From: Pontederia crassipes
Lineage: Eukaryota > Streptophyta > Magnoliopsida > Commelinales > Pontederiaceae
Assembly (NCBI GenBank): GCA_030549335.1
Contig: CM060195.1
Span: 7,099,001 to 7,163,000 of the forward strand
Direction of reading: 5' to 3'
DNA: 64,000 nt
The translations under genes were made by a program, and so were the position numbers. Shown here one piece after another: positions 30,426-42,852 of this stretch. The notes beneath the pieces are model-generated. The model did no database searches. It saw only the letters and a list, made by a program, of their open reading frames with translations, and was not told the origin of the DNA. Within the stretch, counting starts at the first letter, position 1; each line of letters opens with the position of its first letter.

Positions 30426-31086
30426 TGTTGGGAGTGCACAATTTTGTAGTGTCGCTACCAATGAAGCAATTATGCGGTTCCGATTGAATGAAACAAATCA
30501 ATAATATATATGCTATAAATCTCAATGCCTTACGTGCAGACATAGGCAGGCACATAGCTCCGCCTTTGCCTGAGGACTCAATCATTAGAAACTTTTATGG
30601 TTATTTCATGTAAAGTTAATAAAATAATAAATAACCTTTGGATGAATAGTAGGAAAAGACAATTCGAAAGAAAAGTTCATTTTTGCACTATGTTAGAAAG
30701 TTGTTTCGCTTACATAATTTATGAAAAATATTTAGAAAGTTCATTAACGATAGTTATTTGTTATTGTATGATATTAAATTGATCAATTAAAGCCCAAGAA
30801 GAAAGAATTATAGGTAGGTTTACCAATCAAGAAAAATAAAAAAAGTTCAAAATAAGTTGAATTATCACGTGACACGAGGATGGTGTTATACCAAGTATGT
30901 CAAAAGATAGTTAGCAAAGTGAATAATGAGGAAAGAACTTACCCAATTCCAAAAATAGTTGTAGCTCTCTCTCTCTCTCTCTCTCCCCCCAATATAAAAT
31001 GGAGGCTAAGGATACAATGAATTGTGAGGGCAACTTTAATGAACACAGATCGAGGATACAAATGATTGAGCAATGAGAAAGATCTC

Positions 31087-31121
<35 letters not shown>

Positions 31122-33114
31122 GCATAAAGAAAAATTTTTCTTTTTTTAACTTTCTTTTTTGTTACTATTTCAGCTCAATAGTAAATAATAATAAAATTAT
31201 TGTCTTCTTCCTCATTAAGCTGATAGCATAAAAGGCGGGGTGACTGAAACTAAGTTGAAAAATGGAGGAAGTGGAGTTGCAATCGTGCGGCAACTATGAT
31301 GCATTCAAAGGTATGGAAATACACAGTCATGGACAGTAACACCTTGGTCGATATTGTTCAGGAATAGGTCAGCAATGACAGATGATAATAGTAGAAGCAA
31401 GCAATAGTGGGAAACACTATACTAGTCGACGTGATCGAGTGAGGATGTCGCGTAGATCTAGTTGTAATTGGTGATAGCAATAGTAATTGAAGCAACAACA
31501 TATTTTGCTACAAACGACTATTGGGGTGCTGGCTTCGTGCATGAAACTAAGGAGTCAGTGGTGGCAAGGTGAATGGAGGCAATGTCCGCAATGGAGGGTT
31601 GTGGCCATAGAGGGGAAACGACAACAATGATGGTTGGTATGCACGGAGAAGGCATTGATTGCAGCTTGAAGACTTGGTGTTGGGTGCAGGGCAGAAGACC
31701 AATTGGCAACGACATACAGTTAGCAGACAAAAGATGTGGCGTGAGGACATGTAGTGACATTGATGGAGCATAGGTGCGAGGCACTGTAGCAAGTTCGTGT
31801 AGTGATGCACTAGAGCACAAGACAAATTATTGTAGCCGCATTACTACAACACTTACTTTTAGCATGACTATACTACAAGGGTGGTTGATGGAGGAGAAAT
31901 TAGGGTTTGAAGATGAGAAAGGATACCAACTGTTCAATAAAGGTCAAACAATTTATTTGATACTAATTGATGGAGACTTAAATTCACTTAGGATATAAAT
32001 ATGCTAATATCAAATACTCATTAAGGTTCTAAGTACCTGTATACCAGCAAATAATGACTAATTAAAAGAAATTTTAATAAAAAATAAATTAATTAAAGGA
32101 TATATAATATAAGGAAACCTAAATTAATGGATTATACTAAAGGCTCATAATTAAAGAGCAACTATTAGGATAAAATGCTCATATTATTGTTCTTATCCTA
32201 CATCACTCGTTATATATGCCAACATTATGGTATGATGGAGAGGTTTAAATCATTCAATTCTTTGCATCTATTTGACCTAATCAATGCAATTTAATCTGCT
32301 TACTATCCTTGTTCACTCCACTAGTGTTGAACTCAAGTTTTTTATTCAATGACTTAGATGAGTTAAAAAAATCTCTCTTTTGCAAGAATTGACGTAAATT
32401 TGATTTGTCTGACATTGGTCATTGGCAACCATTAGCCCTTGATTGAGTAGCAAATTGTATAAACATTAACCATTTGTCGTGATAAACATAACCTATAATA
32501 TTGACATATGCAATAATGTATTCATGCTATAATATTCCAGACAAAAAAAGAGAAAAAAGATAAAAAAATAAACTATTTAATTATCTGGCACGACTCGCAC
32601 GCCATCAACCCATTTAAATGACATTAACAACTCACACCTTCTATGCGAGATGGCAGCCATGTAAATCTTCAATCAAATATTATCACCTATACCTTTTGTT
32701 TGGCAAGTTACCTTCTACGCAGAGAAGAAAAAGATGCTCAAGAGACAAAAAAAAAAACAAGGAAAGAAAGAAGAAGTGGAAGTAACTAGGAAAATAAGGC
32801 ATGTAAATATGGATAGAATCCTATTTATTGAACTTAGATTTAAACTATGACTAAATCAATTGAATGTAGATTATGATGTCGGCTAGTAATTGATTATAAG
32901 AAATAAGGAATCAAAAGTTATCCTTAATTAAGAGACTAGGAATATAGAGATTGTATTTTGTCCAAAATCAATGATCTTCTTTGTAACAAATGTTTCATTA
33001 AGCTTATATGGATTGCTCCTCTACCAATCCAGTTTTCAAGGAATATAAAATGATGCAAAACAAATTTATAAACAAAATTACGAGTTAAAAGTTGAGTACA
33101 TGTCTCACTCAATG
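30426..33114. other. Intergenic DNA, no gene recognised
   Basis: Contains CT runs (about 30966-30985 and 31092-31118) and a moderately GC-rich stretch (about 31260-31850). That stretch has overlapping open frames on both strands but no protein resemblance; it could be the inside of an unidentified element. Confidence 0.4.
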
Positions 33115-33565
33115 TTGTAAGACCCGATCCGACTATCGATCCGGATTGTCTAATGGGTCAAGTCAAGTCAGTTAGACCTAGTCGAATCGAATGGTCGGAC
33201 TGGATAATATAAATTAATAATAAAAATAACTAAGTTAAAGTGACCATTGTAATATTTTATTTAGCAAAAATAAAAAATGGTAATATAATAAAATATTCAA
33301 ATCAAATAATATAATAAAGTAAGCATAAATTGAATCATCAATCGAATATTTTCTAAATAAAAAATCTCGTGAGATAATAATAAAAAAATATAAATGAAAT
33401 TTTATATATGTGACTGTTTTCAGTTTACAATTTGACCTACCTAGATCGGTCAAATCCACTGAGTTGGCATGTTGAACTTGAGTTTTGACCAGATCATAGC
33501 AGATCAATTCCATGGCTGAGTTTTGAACAACTCACGGAGTAAAACCGATCGGGCTGGCGGGATCT
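33115..33565. mobile_element. Possible MITE, about 450 bp
   Basis: GC-richer ends frame an AT-rich middle. The left end is TAAGACCCGATCCGAC and the right end, reversed, CTAAGATCCCGCCAGCC. The flanks TCAATGTTG and TCATTGTTA agree at seven of nine bases, as a worn 9-bp target duplication might. Confidence 0.35.
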
Positions 33566-34891
33566 TAGTTCTCATTGTTATTTACAAATTTGATAATTAT
33601 GGAATGATTCAATTCATGTAGATTAAATGGAATTATAACATTCATGGAGTTGAGAACATATTAATTAATATTTGGAACCTAATTAGAAGTATGTTAAAAG
33701 AAGTTATATAGAGGAAGATATATAATCTGTAATGGGAATATTTAGAATTGCCAAAAATGCATATTATTATGTGAATAAATTAGAAGGATATAAAATTTGA
33801 GATAAATATAATTTCAACTTCACATAGTTTTCTATTAGTGAAAATGGAAATCATTATATATACATTTTAGATGTAGACCGCCGAGTCTATTCACTTAATA
33901 AAAATAAAATGGATTCTAAGTAAGATTATTGAAAGAAGGAATGGCACAACACAACTTCAATATTTCCAGACAACCATATGATAAAAGATAAAGTATGAAA
34001 CTTGAAAAGATTTAACCTACCCATGTCTAGTTTAAAAGAAATTAAAATCAATTAATATGATAATTTGTACTTTAAGTTATGAATTTTATATTCAATATCG
34101 CTAAAACTACCAAGTACAAAATTAGAATAGAGACACATATAATAAGGATTCAAATTGTTATTAGGAACCAAACATCAATAATGGGGCTCTCATAAAAATA
34201 GTTACATATCATTGTTGTTGAGAATGAGGTGCTGATACATTTAACAAGACTATGATAATTCGACGATGGAGGAGAAATGTATGTAACATAGTTCTTTCTT
34301 TATTTCTTTTGGACATAGGATTATATGTTTGAAGCTATATTTCATGCAATAATTAAGGTTCGATATATGTTTATGAAGCTTATGTACTATGATAAGAAAA
34401 AAATGTGTTATAGACTAAAATGACAAGGCATGAAAAGATATATAGGCTATATTATCCATAAAAATTGTCTTTATTTATGTTGTGTAATCGTATTGATGGA
34501 TAAAACAAAATGATTTTGTTCAACTATGACTTGAAAAGTAAGATTGAAATATTTTTTTTGGTAGAAGGCTACGAAAAGAGAGCACATGAGATTCCTACCA
34601 TGATTGGTCATTCTTTTGCATGTTTGATCATTGATAAGATGAAACATTTTTCAATAAATATCGATAATGGTTGTATTGATTACAATTAGTATCATATTTT
34701 TTTTGTGTATCGTCGTGATGTTTATGGTTGTATTGATTACAATTAGTATCATAATAACGAATGAAAGAAAAAGAGCTATACAACAATGAATGACGATAAT
34801 AAGTATGGAAATGAATCAATCATATCCTTAAGGAGGCATTTCTATATAAGTAATTTTTGTATATTATCAGGTAATATAATATTAAATTGGG
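33566..34891. other. AT-rich intergenic DNA with one short tandem duplication
   Basis: A 30-bp segment starting ATGGTTGTATTGATTACAAT is present at 34667-34696 and again at 34724-34753, unchanged, with a 57-bp period. Nothing else was recognised. Confidence 0.5.
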
Positions 34892-36035
34892 TTTAATGGA
34901 CATGCTACCCACTTATGTTGGTAGCAATGTGCTCCCTAAGTCGAGAGACGTCAAATTTCGAGTGAATGGTGGATCATAGAAGGCACGGTTCAAGACCGGT
35001 TTAAACATCGATTCAATAAATGGGAGTGGTTTTGGTTCAGTAGCATCCACATTTCATCTCTCCCATCTAGTCCTCACGAATTCTGCCCTAGAAATTTCAG
35101 CATCTTTTTCCCCTCTTCTCCTTACGATCAGCGGTGAAGAGCGGCAAGACATCGCCGGTGGATGTGATCGTTCGGATCAAGGAAGAGAGGAGGTTCGAGA
35201 TGGCGATCAAGGCAGCATGCCTTCAGTACCTCAGCCCCTCGTCATCGTTAGTCAATGCTGAGACATGTTTGTGAAGGAGGAGAAGATGCAAGCGCACATG
35301 TCTTCTTTGCTTCAAGTCGTCACCGCCAAATGATCTTCGCTCTTGCAGCTGCCAAAAGATCTTTTGTTCCTTCCACCCCCAAATGATCTTCGCTACCCGC
35401 CATCGCCAAATGATCTCCTCTGCCCGCTGTCGATGAACGATCTCCTCTGCTCCATAATGTTTGTTTCCTTCTCGCATGCACTTGTCATTTTAGTGATTCA
35501 GGGGACTTTAAATCAACTCATCCCTTCTTTTCTTCAAGGAAACATGATGTCATCTTCATATTTTTTTTGTTAACTTTGTCTTTATGTTAATTCATTAAGA
35601 AATCTTGTATAACGTCTTTAGTTCAGTGGAAATTGTATTCCGTCCAAGATTTATGATTTGGTGTTCTCTAACTCCATGAACTTACATGATCCAGCAATGT
35701 ATAATGTCTTTAATTTTGACAATACGACAATGTAATGTTGTGTGCAATGTCCAACAATATTTATGTTAACTGTAAGCACCGGCGATGTCTTCACCGCCGA
35801 TCGTAAGGAGAAGAGGGGAAAAAGAAGTTGAAATTTCTAGAGCAGAATTTGTAAGAAGAAAATGGCAGAGATGAAGTGTGGATGCCGTTGAACCAAAACC
35901 GCTCCTCACTTGTTGAACTGATGTTTGAACGCCTTGAACCGCGCCTTCAATGATCTACCATCCACTTAGAATCCGACGTCCCTTGACTTAAGGAGCACAT
36001 TGCTACCCACACAAGTGGGTAGCACGTCCATTAAA
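34892..36035. mobile_element. Mutator-like element with long terminal inverted repeats
   Basis: The left TIR (about 34892-35163) and right TIR (about 35775-36035) are inverted copies. Both start TTTAATGGAC(A/G)TGCTACCC and both contain GGTAGCAATGTGCTCC, CCCTCTTCTCCTTACGATC and the inner border CATCGCCGGTG. Identity looks like 80-85% with small gaps. Each end carries a short hairpin; the right one is the perfect TGCTACCCAC-ACAA-GTGGGTAGCA. TIRs of more than 200 bp and a non-transposase interior point to a non-autonomous Mutator-like or Pack-MULE element. The interior holds a 27-bp coding-phase repeat (see 35324-35455). The target duplication cannot be fixed because the ends and flanks are both TTAAAT-like. 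Confidence 0.75.
35324..35455. repeat. 27-bp minisatellite inside the Mutator-like element
   Basis: GATCT cores sit at 35332, 35358, 35385, 35412 and 35439, giving spacings of 26, 27, 27 and 27. The unit reads roughly GCCAAATGATCTYCTCTGCC. Being a multiple of three, it stays open on both strands: P-NDL-type nonapeptides on plus and AEEIIWRWR-type nonapeptides on minus. Confidence 0.75.
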
Positions 36036-36580
36036 TTATTTGCGTCTATCGCATTATTTTGTTCATTTGTGACATATAAGGGATAATCTGGATTAAGCAA
36101 TTACGTTGCTTGTGAAGTGACAATGCAAATTGCATATAGGAGGAAATTCATGTTATCATTTGAGTTGCAATGTTTTTAATTTTACTTTTCGCTTTTATCC
36201 TATACAATTTTATTTAAATAAATTATAAAACTAATTATATAAATTATAAACCTAATTAAAAAATTATAAATAAATCTTATTTAATTAACATGTAATATAG
36301 TATTATGTTATTTGCGTTCACCATATTATTTTGTTCATTTATGATAATTAATGGATGATCTGAATTGTCTAAATAATCCACATTGGTTAGACAATCCACA
36401 TTGTCTCTAAAGTGACAGTACAGATTACCTATAGAAGAGGAAACAATTTAGTTTGTCATATGAGTTGGAATCTTTTTAATTTTACTTTTCTCTTTTGTCA
36501 TTTACAATTTTATTTAAAAGAAATTATAAAAATAATTACATAAATTATAAACCTAATTAAATAAATTATAATATTAATAA
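36036..36580. repeat. Tandem duplication, unit about 265 bp
   Basis: TTATTTGCGT...ATTATTTTGTTCATTT occurs near 36037 and again near 36307. The following segments align for the whole unit (AAGTGACA, GAGTTG, TTTTTAATTTTACTTTTC, ACAATTTTATTTAAA, ATAAACCTAATTAA). Copies differ at roughly 20-25% of sites, so the duplication is old. Weaker echoes continue to about 36850. The long-TIR element sits at its left border. Confidence 0.65.
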
Positions 36581-37868
36581 AATATCAGTTACTTATTATG
36601 AATATATTATTATCATATTTTAAAATTGTATTAATTATTTAAGTTAACGGAGTTCAAAATAATTTGTATATAAAAAATAATTATTTTGATTAGGGGTATA
36701 TTGGTAAAAATTGTATATTAACTCATAAAATTTTATTTTCTTATAAATAACTAATATGGATTGTCAGTGCATATTAAATAAAATAATGTACATTACTGAT
36801 AATTTAATAAGTGACAATATTTTTTAGAAACAATCTACATTGACAATGTACAATGCAGTGTTCTGAGCATTGAAAATATTTAAAGTATGCCATAGTTATT
36901 AATATAATACAAATGATTTACTTAGGATAAATCAATTATCTTACATCATACATGTGTCTGCACATGCTACATATAGAGCACAAGGCTAATTGTAAGTTGT
37001 CCTCCTATGTCAAATATACTATGTTACGGCACAACGAGAAGAATGACGAAGACGGGCCTCAAAATTTTGTACATGGTCAGATTTTATAATAAGTCTTTTA
37101 TATTCATATTCAGAGTTCATTAATTTGTTATTAAGCTGTACCCGTCCGCAGATTAATCAGAGAAAAGAATTTTACTCCAAGTCACCCGTTCACCATAATC
37201 TTCTTGGAGATGATGCCTTCAGTTTAAGGAGAGAAGAATTTGCCTTTCTGATGGCAAAAACCTTGTTGTCACCCACTCAACTGATCAATAAAAGATGGCC
37301 ACTACATATTTTTTGTTTTAAGCTCTGAGAAGCGTACTTTTTTTTTCTTCTTTATTTTGCTTTACTCTGAATGAGCATAGTTGAAGATCTGAACTAATGA
37401 TGCCCATATCTAGAGCATTGAAAGTCTAGGCCGTTTCTCTTTACTCTTGGAGACTTGGATCATTTAGCCCTCTCCATTATGATTCTCTCAGCCAATTTAT
37501 TCTCTCCAAGTTAATTAGTCTGATTATTTTGCAGTAGCAAAACATTTCCTTTTTGTTATTGTCCCTTACAGTCTTGGATTTTCTGAATTCTTTTTCAATT
37601 ATACTCACTGGGTCAGGTTGTAATCGCTTGAAGCAGATGAAGAAAGTGGACAGGATGCAAACAACTACTAGAAATGATTATTTAGTCCCAATAAACATGT
37701 TGTATATTTCATCATCGGAAGAATTTGGAATTTTCTTATGAATTTTGTAAGATCACATGCATGAGAATTAGCCTGAATCGAGCATGGTTTTATCCTTAAA
37801 TTGGATGCCAGCATCATCAGACTTTAACTGAAAGCCCTACTATCAGCCTTTGCATATCCAGCCCAGGT
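36581..37868. other. Intergenic, no gene recognised
   Basis: No supported coding frame. It is the left flank of the copia element. Confidence 0.45.
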
Positions 37869-37873
37869 GACCT
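37869..37873. repeat. Target-site duplication, left copy
   Basis: GACCT directly before the 5' LTR, matching 42848-42852 after the 3' LTR. Confidence 0.93.
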
Positions 37874-38268
37874 TGTTAGAGTTGGTGAATACTTCAGTGC
37901 CTCTTGTTTCTCACATCGGGTTCGCCAACGTGAGCTTAAGGGAATCTGAGTATTACCCAATTAACAGTATTGCTGGCGTACGAACGAAAGGGGGGTTCGG
38001 GGGGCCCCGCCCCCCGACGGCCCGTGTGGTTCGGATTAGGTTTTTTCTCTATTTTGTTCGGGTTTTGAACTCGTTTGAAGAGGCTATTTATAGCTTATTT
38101 TCAGATGTAATATGTGCAGCGGCTGAAAACCTAAACGATATAGTGAAACTTCTTTGCAGGACGTAGCCCTAATCTCAATGGTGAACCTGGGTAAATTCGT
38201 GTGTCTCATCTATTTTTTCTTGCAATCTCTTTGCGATCTTCTCTCCCTGTTCTCGAATTTTCCCATCA
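37874..38268 (+). repeat. 5' LTR of the copia element
   Basis: Begins TGTTAGAGTTGG and ends TTTTCCCATCA; repeated at 42368-42847. It contains an almost palindromic GGGGGGCCCCGCCCCCCG run. Confidence 0.95.
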
Positions 38269-38270
38269 AT

Positions 38271-38282
38271 TGGTATCAGAGC
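38271..38282 (+). other. Primer-binding site (initiator tRNA-Met) of the copia element
   Basis: TGGTATCAGAGC, two bases after the 5' LTR. Confidence 0.93.
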
Positions 38283-41200
38283 ACATGTTGTTCAAGGAAT
38301 TAGGGTTTATTCGAGATGTCAGGAGGGTCGCGAATCGAAATAGAAAAATTTGATGGAACACGATTTGATCTCTGGAAGATGAAGATGGAGGATCTCCTTT
38401 GTGATCGAGATCTTTGGACGGCAATCGAGAAGGAGAAACCAAGCATGGAGGCGGCGAAGGTCGCGGACGAGGCTTCCTCCAGTTAGGCAGATCCAAAGGC
38501 GATCGAAGAGTGGGATCGGATTGATAGAAAGGCGAAGGGTTTGATTCGGCTGTGTCTCACGGATTCAATTCTTACGAATGTGATGGGCGAACCTACTGCC
38601 AGAGATCTGTGGAGGAAGTTGGAATCCCTATATCAAAGTAAGTCGTTGGTTAACAAGTTATTTCTGAGGAAGAAATTGTACAATCTTCGGATGCAGGGGG
38701 GTGATTCATTTTCTACTCATCTTTATAACTTTAACACGGTGATAAGTCAACTTGTATCAATCGGTGTTAAGTTTCAAGATGATGACAAGGCAATAACATT
38801 GCTTTGTTCGCTGCCGGATTCATGGGACAATCTGATTGTTATGATTGGTGGCGGGGATAAAGAACTTTCGTATGAAAGTGTATGTGCTGCCTTGTTATCA
38901 GAGGAAATACGGAGAAAATGATCAGCAAGTTCTGGTAAAGAGGCGCTGGCGGCCAAAGGAAGGCAACCAGAAAGGAATCAAAATCAGAGAGGGAGATCCA
39001 AATCTCGTGGGCGTTCGAAGAGTAAAGATAAGAAGGTGCAATGCTGGAGATGTCAAGAGTGGGGACATCTGAAACGAGATTGCAAAAACAAGCTGGTTCA
39101 TAAGAAAAAAACTGAGTCAACCTCGGACAAAAAGGAGGCTGAGGTAGGGGATATGTATCTGGCTTCTGCATGTACGGCACAGTCAGATAAAGATGTCTGG
39201 CTTATCGACACTGGTGCTTCGTATCACATGACGCCTCATAAATACTGGTTCTGTGAATATGAGAAGTATAATGGTGGGGATGTCATGCTCGGAGATGACA
39301 CTGCGGTTCAGATTGTTGGACGTGGCAGGGTGAAGTTGAGGATGAATGATGGCACGGTGAAGACTCTACCAGATGTGATGCATATACCACTTATGAGTAG
39401 GAGTTTATTATCTGTTGGTACAATGGCTGACTCGGGTGTTATATTCAGTTGCGACAAGGATTCGTGCAAGATGATCAGAGGGTCGATTGTAATTGTACGA
39501 GGGGTTCGCTATGGCACGTTGTACAAGTTGCTCGGAGAGACAATATCTGTGAGCTGCGGATTTATTTCTGAAGAGGTCAAAGAAGATGAAGACAACAAAT
39601 TTATGTTGTGGCATCGGAGATTAGGCCATATCAGTGAAAAATGACTCTCCACTATAGCATCAAGTCAGATGGTAGAAGGAGTTCCGAATTGTTCTGTGGA
39701 ATTCGGGTTTTGTGAACATTGCCTCCATGGAAAACAGAACCGAGTTAGTTTTCAACACACAGGTTCAAGAGCAACGAAGATTCTCGAACTGATTCATAGT
39801 GATGTCTTTGGACCAACTCCGACTCCATCTATTGGAGGGTCCAGGTACTATGTTTCTTTTATAGATGATTTTTCGAGATACAGTTGGATTTATTTTATCA
39901 AGAATAAATCAGATGTATTCGATAAGTTTCGAGAATTTAAAGTTTTGATGGAAAATCAATTGAACTGCAAGATCAATGTCCTTCGTACAGATAATGGAGG
40001 TGAATTTTATTCAGATAAGTTTGAGCAGTTCTGCGTGGACAATGGTATTGCTAGGCAGAAGACAACTCCATATACACCTGAGCAGAATGGAGTAGCTGAA
40101 AGGTTAAATCGGTCACTCATAGGCCAGATGTATGTTGAGTTGGGCTGAATTGGGGCAAGAATTTTGGGCAGAAGCTGTAGCCACAGCAAACTACCTGAAG
40201 AACCACTCACCAACCTCATCAGTGAAGGATCAGACACCTTATGAGGCAATGTTTGGGAAGAAGCCAAATTTGTTTCATGTTCGGGTGTTCGGATGTGACA
40301 CATATGTTCATATACCCAAGGAAAAGCGGGGTAAGCTTGATAGTAAATCTGAAAAGAACATATTTGTTGGATACAAGGAAGGGATCAAGGGCTACAAATT
40401 GTGGAATCCAAAGTCAAGGACTATTGTTTATAGCAGGGATGTTGTTTTTCGTGAATCACGTTCTCATGTTGAAGTTCAAAAAGGTGATGAACCTAAGAAA
40501 GTGGTAGTGCTTGAAGAAGATTCTGATTCTGAAACTTCAAAGGTGGATGCACAAGATACTTCAGTTGAGTCTGTTACAGAATCGGATCAAGAGAACTCGG
40601 TTAATGAAGTTGAAGATGCAGATTCAGATGAAGATCCAGATATTGGTACTACCATACCAGTTCTCAGGAGATCGACACGAGAAAGAAGAGCACCTTTGAG
40701 ATACTCTCTTAGTGCTCTGAGTTCGTTTCATGCTTTGAGCATCATCGGAGAAGAACCTAGTTCTGTAAAAGATGCAAGGTCTATGGATGATGCAAATCAG
40801 TGGGAGCTTGCTATGGAAGATGAGATGCAATCACTGGATAAGAATGAAACATGGAGCTTGTGTCAATTGCCTAATGATAGAAAGACAATTGGTTGCAAAT
40901 GGGTATTCAAGCGAAAGCTGAAACCGGATGGGACTGTGGAGAAGTACAAGGCAAGACTGGTAGCTAAATGGTACTCTCAGGTTGAGGGAGTCGACTATGA
41001 TGAGATTTTTTCTCCCGTGGCGAAAATGACTTCGATCAGATTTGTTCTATCTCTGGCAGCAGCATATAATCTTGTGGTAGAGCAGATGGATGTGAAGACG
41101 ACATTCCTTCATGGGGACTTGGAGGAAGAGATATATATGAGGCAACCAGAAGGCTTTGAAGTTCAAGGTAAAGAGAAGCTGGTGTGCAAATTGAAGAAGT

Positions 41201-42367
41201 CTTTGTATGGATTGAAGCAGTCGCCAAGGATGTGGTACCAGAAGTTTGATACGTACATGCTCGAACTCAAGTTTGTACGTTCAGATTCAGATCACTGTGT
41301 TTACGTGAAGAGAGTTGGCGATCAATTTGTCATTCTTACACTGTATGTGGATGACATGTTACTGATTGGAAACAGTATGAAGATGGTAAATTCAGTGAAG
41401 GGTTTGTTGGCCAAGAAGTTTGAGATGAAAGATTTAGGGCCAGCGAATTTTATTTTGGGTATGCAGATTAGAAGGGATCGTCAGAAGAGAAAGTTGTGGC
41501 TAGGACAGGAGAAGTACATAAAAGAAGTGTTGAAGAAATTTAACATGTCGGACTGCAAGCCAGTGGGTACTCCTATGTCTCTAGGAACCAAACTTTCTAC
41601 AGAGCAATGCCCGAAGACGGATGAAGAAGCCGAAGAGATGGACCGTGTGCCATATGCAAGTGCAGTGGGCAGCTTGATGTACGCCATGGTGTGCACGCGT
41701 CCAGATATAGCCCAAGCAGTGGGAGTCTTGAGTCGGTATATGTCTAACCCAGGCAGGGAACATTGGAATGCTATTAAGAGAGTTTTCAGGTACCTTCGTG
41801 GAACTTCATATTTTGCTTTGTGCTTTGAAGGTGCGGGAAAAGGAAAGATGATTGATATTGTGGGCCATGTAGATGCTGATTGAGGTGGAGACATTGATAG
41901 TAGACGGTCCACTAGCGGATATGTTTTTACATTATTTGGGACTGCACTAAGTTGGATGAGCAAGAGACAAAGCGTGGTAGCACTTTTTTTTACAGAAGCA
42001 GAATATATGGCTCTTACTCATGCTGCAAAAGAGGCCATATGGCTACGACGGTTGTGCTTGGAGCTCGGATTTGAGCAAGGTGCTATAGAGGTGAGATGTG
42101 ATAATCAAGGTGCTATTCAATTAGCTAAGAATCCCGCATTTCACTCACGCACAAAGCATATTGACATCCAATACCACTTTATTCGGGAAAAGATGAAAAA
42201 GAAAGAGGTTCAGCTTGAAAAGGTAGATACAACAGAGAATAGTTCTGATTTTCTGACTAAAGTAGTTACAGGTGTAAAGTTTGAGTGGTGCTCTACTGCT
42301 GTCGGATTGAAGAAGAATGTTGCTGGCAAGACTCTCATTGGTGTGAAGTATCCACCAAGTGGGAGAA

Positions 42368-42847
42368 TGTTAGAGTTGGTGAATACTTCAGGGCCTCTTG
42401 TTTCTCACACCGGGTTCGCCCACGTGAGCTTAGGGGAATCTGAGTATTACCCAATTAACAGTATTGCTGGCGTACGAACGAAAGAGGGGGTTCGGGGGGC
42501 CCCGCCCCCCGACGGCGGTCCCGCTCGCCGGTGAGCGGGCGGGGGTTCGAGGGCAGCGCCCCCGAAACCTAGACGGGTTTTGAGCTTTTGTTTAGCCGGC
42601 CCGTGTGGTTCGGATTAGGTTTTTTCTCTGTTTTGTTCGGGTTTTGAACCCGTTTGGATAGGCTATTTATAGCTTATTTTCAGATGTAATACGTGCGGCG
42701 GCTGAAAACCTAAACGATATAGTGAAACTTCTTTGCAGGACGTAGCCCTAATCTCAAAGGTGAACCTGGATAAATTCGTGTGTCTCCTCTATTTTTTCTT
42801 GCAATCTCTTTGCGATCTTCTCTCCCTGTTCTCGAATTTTCCCATCA
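42368..42847 (+). repeat. 3' LTR of the copia element
   Basis: Same ends as the 5' LTR and the same GC-rich tract; longer than the 5' copy (480 against 395 bp). Confidence 0.95.
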
Positions 42848-42852
42848 GACCT
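42848..42852. repeat. Target-site duplication, right copy
   Basis: GACCT directly after the 3' LTR. Confidence 0.93.

Larger units (their letters stand above)
37874..42847 (+). mobile_element. Ty1/copia LTR retrotransposon, Tork/Tnt1 type, full length but broken
   Basis: Seen: LTRs 37874-38268 (395 bp) and 42368-42847 (480 bp), target duplication GACCT on both sides, tRNA-Met primer site, and polypurine tract. The order of parts on the plus strand is gag (from about 38316), CCHC knuckle CWRCQEWGHLKRDC (about 39040), protease with WLIDTGAS (about 39200), integrase with zinc-finger and catalytic core (about 39600-40500), reverse transcriptase with YVDDM (about 40850-41500), and RNase H (about 41880-42330). 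Integrase before reverse transcriptase marks it as copia. The gag start and the RTDNGGEF...NGVAERLNR integrase region resemble tobacco Tnt1. The coding region has about five breaks, so it is a fossil. About 13 substitutions over 395 aligned LTR bases (3.3%) suggest insertion roughly 1.3 million years ago at 1.3e-8 per site per year. Confidence 0.95.

Noticed and set aside
31518-31998. Overlapping open frames of about 100 codons on both strands
   Set aside because: No protein resemblance or gene context; more likely the inside of an unrecognised repeat.
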